Below are positions 57,040-64,000 of a stretch of 64,000 nucleotides of DNA, in pieces. Numbering within the stretch: the first letter of the stretch is position 1; every line of letters starts with the position of its first letter. The DNA lies in contig JAOTOL010001646.1 in assembly GCA_034440575.1 (NCBI GenBank), positions 1,504,501-1,568,500 of the forward strand, read 5' to 3'. A program made the translations under genes and the position numbers. The notes beneath the pieces were generated by a model. That model was given only the letters and a program-made list of their open reading frames with translations. It had not been told where the DNA came from and did no database searches. Origin of the DNA: Imbricaverruca yamaguchii. Taxonomy: Eukaryota; Arthropoda; Thecostraca; Neoverrucidae.

Positions 57040-57392
57040 TTCGTCCAACACGGACGGGCCACCAGCCCCTTCGTCCAACACTGGTAGATTACCCGCCCCC
57101 TCGTCCAACACGGACAGACCACCCGCCCCCTTCGTCCAACACGGAGAGGTCACCCGCCCCCTCGTCCAACACGGACAGACCACCCGCCCCCACCGTCCAA
57201 CACGGACAGACCACCCGCCCCCTCGTCCAACACGGACAGACCACCCGCCCCTTCGTCCAACACGGACAGACCACCCGCCCCTTCGTCCAACACGGACAGA
57301 CCACCCGCCCCTTCGTCCAACACGGACAAACCACCCGCCCCTTCGTCCAACACGGACAGACCACCCGCCCCCTCGTCCAACACGGGTAGACT
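57040..57392 (+). repeat. 30-bp minisatellite, about 12 copies
   Basis: The unit joins CGTCCAACACGGACAG and ACCACCCGCCCCTT. Units near the start are more diverged (CACTGGTAG, ACGGGCC). Confidence 0.96.
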
Positions 57393-57487
57393 GGCGCGTT
57401 GTCGGCCACCCACCCGTATGTGCCAGTCGGGAGCCTGTTGGCCCACAGCGGCGCCAGTCCTAACAGGGCCGGAGCCTGGTGGCCCGC

Positions 57488-57835
57488 AGCGGCGCCAGCT
57501 CCTCACAGGGCCACGGGCAGCCTGTGATGGCACACAGCAGCGCCAGCTCCTCACAGGGCCACGGGCAGCCTGTGGTGGCTCACAGCGGCGCCAGCTCCTC
57601 ACAGGACCGCGAGCAGCCTGTGGTGGCCCACAGCAGCGCCAGCTCCTCACAGGGCCACGGGCAGCCTGTGGTGGCCCACAGCGGCGCCAGCTCCTCACAG
57701 GGCCACGGGCAGCCTGTGGTGGCCCACAGCGGCGCCAGCTCCTCACAGGGCCACGGGCAGCCTGTGGTGGCCCACAGCGGCGCCAGCTCCTCACAGGGCC
57801 ACGGGCAGCCTGTGATGGCCCACAGCGGCGCCACG
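57488..57835 (+). repeat. 48-bp minisatellite, about seven copies
   Basis: The unit joins CCAGCTCCTCACAGGGCCA, CGGGCAGCCTGTGGTGG and CCCACAGCGGCG. One unit has GGACCGCGAGCAG, and AGCAG replaces GCGGC in two units. Confidence 0.96.
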
Positions 57836-58079
57836 CACCTCCAGCCCGCCGGGTGCCGGTCGGCGGCAGGGAGAGAGAGAGCGGCCTGTCCCGAGTACAG
57901 GGCGCCGGTCTGCCGGGCCACCGCCGACGTGGTCATTACCACCGACCGGGCCGGCAAATGACCACCGCCTCATCACCCCGGAATGGGGATGTGGGAGGCG
58001 GCCGTGACCCAGTGAGCGCAACTGAGAATCGGCTCCGCCTGCCGGGCCGAGGACGGGCCACTGACCGCTGGTCACCGGC

Positions 58080-58222
58080 CATTGGACACCGGCCACCGGC
58101 CACCGGACACCGGCCACCGGATACCGGCCACCGGCCACCGGCCACCGGCCACCGGCCACCGGCCACCGGCCACCGGCCACCGGCCACCGGCCACCGGCCA
58201 CCGGCCACCGGCCACCGGCCAC
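58080..58222 (+). repeat. 7-bp repeat, unit CCACCGG, about 20 copies
   Basis: Early units include ACACCGG and ATACCGG variants; from about 58128 the array is uninterrupted. Confidence 0.97.
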
Positions 58223-58699
58223 CAGCACTTAAAACAATGGTGTTTCGTTAGGTGTGAGATGCCGGAAAGAGTACAGTAGTATATCGAAATTCGCCATGTG
58301 GATAAAGCCGTTTAAAATGCTTTTTCACGTTCGACACACTTAGTTTTGAGCCTACGATGTGCTTATGATTGTATATTTTTCTTTGTTTTGAGGCCCTATA
58401 AACTGGTGTTGTTTAACAAAACACATTGTAGGCAACCCCTTCACCTGGTATTGTGGTACTAGATGCTCGTGAATCACGACCAGTTGTTATGAACATGTGA
58501 ATTATACTTAAGGAACTAGATACTGTTAGAAAGAAGGTATAAAACCTCAGAAATTCACATTAAGAAGCACGATGTCGATACTTGTTTGAGAATGATTTCG
58601 ATTCAATGTTCCGAAGCTGGTATATTCCACCCCACGTGCGGATAATTATAACTGGCCACCACCAGTTACTGACCAATGTCTATGAGCCAAAGGCAATGA

Positions 58700-58905
58700 C
58701 CGCCGACCGTTGGCCATTGGCCGCCTACCACCAGCAATTGGCCGTTGGCCGCCAACCACCGACCGTTGGCCGTCAACCACCGACCGTTTGCCGCCAACCA
58801 CCAACCGTTGGCCGCCAACCACCGACTGTTGGCCGCCAACCACCGACCGTTGGCCGTCAACCACCGACCGTTGGTCGCCATCCACCGACCACTGACCGTT
58901 GGCCA
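58700..58905 (+). repeat. 21-bp minisatellite, about nine copies
   Basis: The unit is CCAACCACCGACCGTTGGCC plus G, with single-base variants. It contains the inverted words CCAAC and GTTGG, so single strands can fold. Confidence 0.95.
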
Positions 58906-59974
58906 CGACGGGCGGTAGAAAGCTTGATAACTGATCCGTTTGTCACTTGTTGAAGAACGAATGATCACCGAATGCACGATACATTGCTCACAAGTGCACA
59001 AGTGCGCCGTGTAAATCCTGGGCCACTGCACGAAGTGACCGTGCACACAAGCAAGCAAATGAAGAAACACCGACCACTGCACCAGCAGATATATGGCACA
59101 TTAGTGAAGGACCGCTTGCAGGGTGACGTCGACTCGTTTTGTCTGATAGTCCCGTCACTTGTCACGTCGTACTTAGTAATTCAGTTCGGGGACATACACG
59201 ACAGCCACGACAGAATCTGTGGGGCGAGATGTGAGCACCACTACATAACGATTACGATAATGTATGCGGCGCGTCGGAACGCGGCGCATGGCAACACGAT
59301 GACGAAGCGATACACAATCGTTCTTTTCCGCCAAGGTTGGCTGTAGCAGCCGCCATATCTGCCCAGTCGCATCTTCTGTACACGTAACCTCACGTGTTGG
59401 TGACACACAATCCTGCCTTGAAGACTGATACCGCAGAGCCGAGGGTGGAAATGTGGCATGACTAGGGCTGGATTTGTGTTTTGCGATATTGGGTACCGAG
59501 ATAAATTTTCGTTACAGTCGTCTTTGGAAAGGATAATTGGAAGTATTTTTCTGACAGTTTTGTAATTTCCATCCGGTTTCTGACATTTGTCATATATCAG
59601 TCAGCTTAATGTCATCAAAGAGCATCATTAAATATGTCACCAAGAAAATTAGAAGAACACACTCTGCAAAGGACAATGTCTGGTATGGATTCTGAATGAA
59701 AAAAATCAGAACGGTTGTTTCCCCATCATGAATATGGCGTGTGGTTTTGCTATGCTCTAGCGGCGTACCCGTACTGTACTCTGGAGTAGAGACAGAGTGA
59801 AGGCGAGGCGGAATGGAAAACTGGCAACACATTTCGGCGCATTGTAACACTAGCCAAAGACAGAACCACCGGGCCATCGACACATGGTTTTGGGGGCGAA
59901 GTTCTGTATGGGCGGAACCAAACCTGTCAAATTCCGAGAATATGGGACAGTACGAGAATAAGGGTGAAGGTGAG

Positions 59975-60120
59975 AATGATGCGATACGCTACGAGACGAT
60001 ACGAGATGAGATAAGATAAGATGAGATGAGATGAGATGAGATGAGATGAGATGAGATGAGATGAGACGAGACGAGACGAGACGAGACGAGACGAGGCGAG
60101 GCGAGGCGAGGCGAGGCGAT
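59975..60120 (+). repeat. Pentanucleotide microsatellite in three sequential blocks (ATGAG, ACGAG, GCGAG)
   Basis: About eleven ATGAG units are followed by about seven ACGAG and then about five GCGAG units. A few ATAAG units lie near the start. Confidence 0.96.
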
Positions 60121-61310
60121 AATAAATATGTGCAATATTCTCCCAATGTTGTTCCAATGAAACCTGTGTGAAGAAACTCCTAGAAAACTGTCCTCAGGTC
60201 CGTTCATCTTGGGGAGGGGTGGGCCCGGCCGCGTGAACCACCAGTAAAACCGCTCGTGGCATCAGTCACATACCGTTGGATAAAAACGGCTAAGTGGTGT
60301 TTTTCCCACGCCTCGAGATTGTTTACACGCCTCTCCTACACGCCTCTCCCAACGTTGTAATCAATGCTCACTAAAATCTGAATGCGGTGTATTTTCTGCC
60401 GGCGTGTCGTGACGGCCAATTTGACGCGCATGCGCGGCACCAAGGAGCACGCAACACCTGTATATGGAGGATCAGGGTTGTATGTGTTATCGCACCCACT
60501 GCGGGAGGTCCAAGGCAGTGCAACCTACTGAATACTGTGGTATGCGGCTTGGGCTGATAGATGCCAAATGCTGCTGCATATTCATGGCTTGAACAGCCGA
60601 TCTGATTGATTGAATAATTGCGAAATCAAACAGATGTATGTTTGAAGAAAACACAATTGATATATTTGGATTTTAAACATATATATTTGTAGTCCGGACA
60701 TCATAAGCTTCGAATGGTGTGTGTCTCATCTTTTGAGACTTCGGAGACTTGTAGCTTAGTCACCATCCGAACTAGCAAGTTCCCCTGTAATGAGCGATGG
60801 CGGATTGCTTTATCATTGCGTTGAACTATTAGCATACACTAGCTGCGTGGCCATGGCGGGGAGGCACCGGATTGCCCGTCTTACGGGTCAGATGCGGCTC
60901 TGGTCGATAGTTCGCTCGCTCGATTTACACTGCTTTCAATCGGTATTGCACGACGGCGAGAGGACTCAGAAGCTAAACTAGTAGGTGTTGACACTATCTG
61001 TCGGATGTTGTTGATATCAACGTGTCATTTATTGCACTTTGCTCAGCCCGCATTCGGTAGCACTTGCACTTGCTCAACGCGCAGTCGTAGGCAGATACTG
61101 TTTTTATGTTCCTAAACACACGGTGTGTGTTTGGACGTGGACCCTGTCAGTGCGGGGCCAAAAGTCGGCGAAGTTGACAGCGGATTTTCGTGTGTTTACG
61201 TAATTCGGGCCACTGGTTTTTGGGTCAGGCTTTTGTGATATCTGGCCGGTCATACGGGGTACGACGTGTGTCGGAGAAGCTCCCACACCCTAGCGACAGT
61301 AGCTCGCGAT

Positions 61311-61390
61311 GCCGCCTCGGTATCTCAGTTGGTGAGAGCGCCGGCCTGCACTGGCCTCCCCTGCCGTGGCAAGACAGGTGCGCTGTTTAC
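61311..61390 (+). mobile_element. tRNA-like SINE, family 2, copy 2 (partial)
   Basis: CTCGGTATCTCAGTTGGTGA and GCGCCGGCCTGCACTGG match the tRNA-like head of the minus-strand copy at 29982-29900. Similarity fades after AAGACAGGTGCG. It could instead be a decayed tRNA gene, but the shared non-tRNA downstream words favour a SINE. Confidence 0.5.
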
Positions 61391-62335
61391 ATGGGCCGCG
61401 TAAGTCGAATTTCGACCTGAAACAGTGCAGCGTTTAACAGCGGTATTGCCCTAATATATGGTATGCTGCAATAATCACAGCGAACATGTTTGAATACCAT
61501 GTTCATAATTGGTATTAAGATGTGACCACCCGTTTGCAGGCTTGTCTTTCAATTGACGAGATGTTTACTTTTCAATTGACGAGGAAAATAACACGAATAT
61601 AAAGTGGTTTTGAATATACTTAAATGTAATGTAGCACGTAATTATTGACCAAACAAAGCCTGGCCCCTGTTGCATGCAAGAGGCTGGCTCGGCTTCATCT
61701 CAATAATATATTGTTCTCGCTGCTTCTCAGCTGCTCAGAATTTCTTTGTGAATCACCTAAAAATACTACTACAAAACAACCCCAGAAAACTGTTTCATGT
61801 TTCAGGTCTCACCGCTTCGCCTGTTACTGCTTACGTAGAACAAAACCATAAATAATTTCAAGATGTCTGAAATTCGTCACATCTGGCAAAATACGTGCAC
61901 GCATTCGATATTATTTAGCATCTCCATCAACGGAGAATGCGTTGCCAAAACCAACAACCCCATGTACACGTCCAGAACGAACCGGTCTAAGCGCTTCGAT
62001 CGATCCCATCCAGCTACGAATTTACTGTCGGGTGCCCATGCAACCTAAGTAAAGGTTCGAGTCGTTTCACGCGTTGGAATTTGACTCCATGCTGCGAGGG
62101 TCAGTTGGCAACTGGCCCGATATGGCCGGGGACATTGACCCAAAAAGTGTTGTCCGTGTTGACATTGACGGAACTTTAATCTCTCAGTCAAAATTATGCC
62201 GTTCAACTTTGATTCGATTCGATTGGGTGGTAGCGCCAGGATTCATAGAATAAACTCAACTTAGCCCAGAACCCCCATTCGTAATGCCACCCCAGCAACA
62301 ATTCGGACCACTTTTTGCTTAATGTAGTTCAACCC

Positions 62336-62580
62336 GTCCGCTGGTGGAGATTCACACGTGCCCTCCTGCTGCCGTCCTGCCCCTGGTCGACTGGACCAGT
62401 CCGGACGCCCGTTAGCGCGACACCACACGGCCCCGACTGCGCCACGGCGGTCCGCTGGTGGAGATTCACACCTGGAGGGCAGGTGCCCTCCTGCTGCCGT
62501 CCGTCCTGCCCCTGGTCGACTGGACCAGTCCGGACGCCCGTTAGCGCGACGCCACACGGCCTCCCACTGCGCCACGGCGG
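62336..62580 (+). repeat. Tandem duplication of about 114-130 bp, two copies
   Basis: GTCCGCTGGTGGAGATTCAC, GTGCCCTCCTGCTGCCGTCC and TGGTCGACTGGACCAGTCCG occur in order twice (62336-62449 and 62450-62578). A third copy starts at about 62579 and breaks off. The second copy has a 14-bp insertion. Confidence 0.92.
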
Positions 62581-62625
62581 TCCGCTTGTGTCATCACTCG
62601 TGCCATCACTTGTTCGGCTATCGCG

Positions 62626-63602
62626 CCGCCGCCTGCCAGCCTGGTGTGCAGCGGTCGTCTGCCAGCCTGGTGTGCAGCGGCCGCCTGCCAGCCTGGTTGC
62701 AGGGTCTCTGCAGCCGGTGAGCGTGTTGCCAGCCTGGTGTGCAGCGGTCGTGCAGCCTGGTGCAGCGGTCGTCTGCCAGCCTGTGTGCAGCGGTCGTCTG
62801 CAGCCTGGTGTGCAGCGGTCGTCTGCCAGCCTGGTGTGGCGGTCGTCTGCCAGCCTGGTGTGCAGCGGTCGTCTGCCAGCCTGGTGTGCAGCGGTCGTCT
62901 GCCAGCCTGGTGTGCAGCGGTCGTCTGCCAGCCTGGTTCAGCGGTCGTCTGCCAGCCTGGTGTGCAGCGGTCGTCTGCCAGCCTGGTGTGCAGCGGCCGC
63001 CTGCCAGCCTGGTGTGCAGCGGTCGTCTGCCAGCCTGGTGTGCAGCGGTCGTCTGCCAGCCTGGTGTGCAGCGGTCGTCTGCCAGCCTGGTGTGCAGCGG
63101 TCGTCTGCCAGCCTGGTGTGCAGCGGTCGTCTGCCAGCCTGGTGTGCAGCGGTCGCCTGCCGGCCTGGTGGCAGCGGTCGTCTGCCAGCCTGGTGTGCAG
63201 CGGTCGTCTGCCAGCCTGGTGTGCAGCGGTCGTCTGCCAGCCTGGTGTGCAGCGGTCGTCTGCCAGCCTGGTGTGCAGCGGTCGTCTGCCAGCCTGGTGT
63301 GCAGCGGTCGTCTGCCAGCCTGGTGTGCAGCGGTCGTCTGCCAGCCTGGTGTGCAGCGGTCGTCTGCCAGCCTGGTGTGCAGCGGTCGTCTGCCAGCCTG
63401 GTGTGCAGCGGTCGTCTGCCAGCCTGGTGTGCAGCGGTCGTCTGCCAGCCTGGTGTGCAGCGGTCGTCTGCCAGCCTGGTGTGCAGCGGTCGTCTGCCAG
63501 CCTGGTGTGCAGCGGTCGTCTGCCAGCCTGGTGTGCAGCGGTCGCCTGCCAGCCTGGTGTGCAGCGGTCGTCTGCCAGCCTGGTGTGCAGCGGTCGTCTG
63601 CC
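62626..63602 (+). repeat. 26-bp minisatellite, about 37 copies
   Basis: The unit joins CAGCCTGGTGTGCAGC and GGTCGTCTGC. The left 300 bp contain many deletion variants; from about 63180 the array is nearly uniform. The period is not divisible by three, yet no stop occurs in several frames, giving frames of 316-487 codons that are repeat products. Confidence 0.97.
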
Positions 63603-64000
63603 ATGCCGGGCGAGGTGCGAGGTGTGGCGGCGGGCGCCCCCCTCCCAACACGGTCACACGTCGGGGGGGGGCAGTGGCGGCCGTCGTGATCGTCGCGGCC
63701 CGGTCTGGCCCTGATATCGCGGCCGGTCCCGGCCGGGCCGGCCTGTATTTGGCGCCACAGGGTCGGCCGATACGGTAGTTCTGTCGGCAGGTCGGGCTGT
63801 ATGAGCGGTGTCGCGCCGTGTCGGGAAGGTGTTGGTGCGGAGAAGTAGCGGTCGGATGATATCTGCACTCGACTGGCGGCTGCGGGATGCGGAGCCGGCA
63901 CGTGGTGTCGGGTTCTGGGCTTACTGCGTAGCCACATCACTGTTCGATCGCCGGATAACCCGCTTTCCTTTTGCGTGGTACATACCTGTTTTTTTAACTT
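63603..64000. other. Unique GC-rich right edge
   Basis: GC- and CpG-rich sequence to about 63920, then AT-richer sequence. No gene is recognised. Confidence 0.4.

Larger units (their letters stand above)
40119..64000 (+). other. Probable large first intron of the NHS-like gene, packed with minisatellites
   Basis: No further exon of the gene was recognised. Stretches between arrays hold no identifiable gene: 40300-41380; 41540-44390, with GC-rich parts at 41830-42350; 44770-45880; 47400-48260; 52100-52950; 54060-55130; 55560-56600; 58230-58690; 58910-59970; 60130-61300; and 61400-62330. NHS-family genes typically have a very long intron after exon 1, which fits, but the gene's extent is inferred. 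Confidence 0.45.

Noticed and set aside
62315..63940. Reading frames of 316-487 codons on both strands over the 26-bp array
   Set aside because: The peptide is pure repeat translation that rotates through frames; no known domain.

Overview
This is eukaryotic nuclear DNA from a metazoan, most likely an invertebrate. It has spliced genes with short exons and long introns, tRNA-derived SINEs, CR1-like and Penelope-like retrotransposon remnants, a pogo/Tigger-like transposase relic, microsatellites, and an unusually heavy load of minisatellites. I see no bacterial-type gene organisation, rRNA, CRISPR array or intact mobile element. The species cannot be named from what is visible.

Two protein-coding genes can be supported, both on the + strand. 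(1) Positions 959-34160 hold nine exons of an outer dynein arm docking complex protein, ODAD3 (CCDC151). They are coiled-coil exons with good splice sites and compatible phases at all eight junctions. Joined, they give 1284 nt (427 codons plus a stop), colinear with the middle and C-terminal part of ODAD3. The 5' end of the gene is not identified and probably lies at or beyond the left edge. The product would help anchor outer dynein arms on ciliary doublet microtubules. (2) Positions 39848-40118 hold the first coding exon of a protein with an N-terminal WAVE-homology domain. The start is of Nance-Horan (NHS) family type and the core is very WAVE-like. A CpG-rich stretch lies just upstream. 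No later exon of this gene was recognised, so 40119-64000 is probably intron or intergenic DNA.

Layout. 1-34 kb is the ODAD3 gene. Its introns carry a decayed PIN/FEN-like transposon-associated gene (about 4.0-5.0 kb), a CR1-like 3' end fused to a 12-bp minisatellite (6.9-7.5 kb), two copies and a fragment of an 800-bp element with inverted ends (8.3, 13.0 and 30.6 kb), a Penelope-like fragment (15.8-16.5 kb), a Tigger-like transposase pseudogene (18.6-19.3 kb), microsatellites and SINEs. 34-39.8 kb is intergenic and holds a 15-bp array, a perfect hairpin, a CR1-like fragment and a second Penelope-like fragment. 40-64 kb is dominated by tandem arrays with units of 33, 23, 21, 49, 15, 30, 48, 7, 21 and 26 bp. 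One is a 3.4-kb array of about 160 C-rich 21-bp units. Long open frames in these arrays are products of the repeats and are not annotated as genes.

The most notable non-genic signals are the dense minisatellites downstream of the NHS-like first exon, a 36-bp perfect palindrome centred on CACGTG, four short near-perfect hairpins, recurrent CACGTG in unrelated repeats, and a 5'-truncated SINE with a perfect 13-bp target-site duplication.
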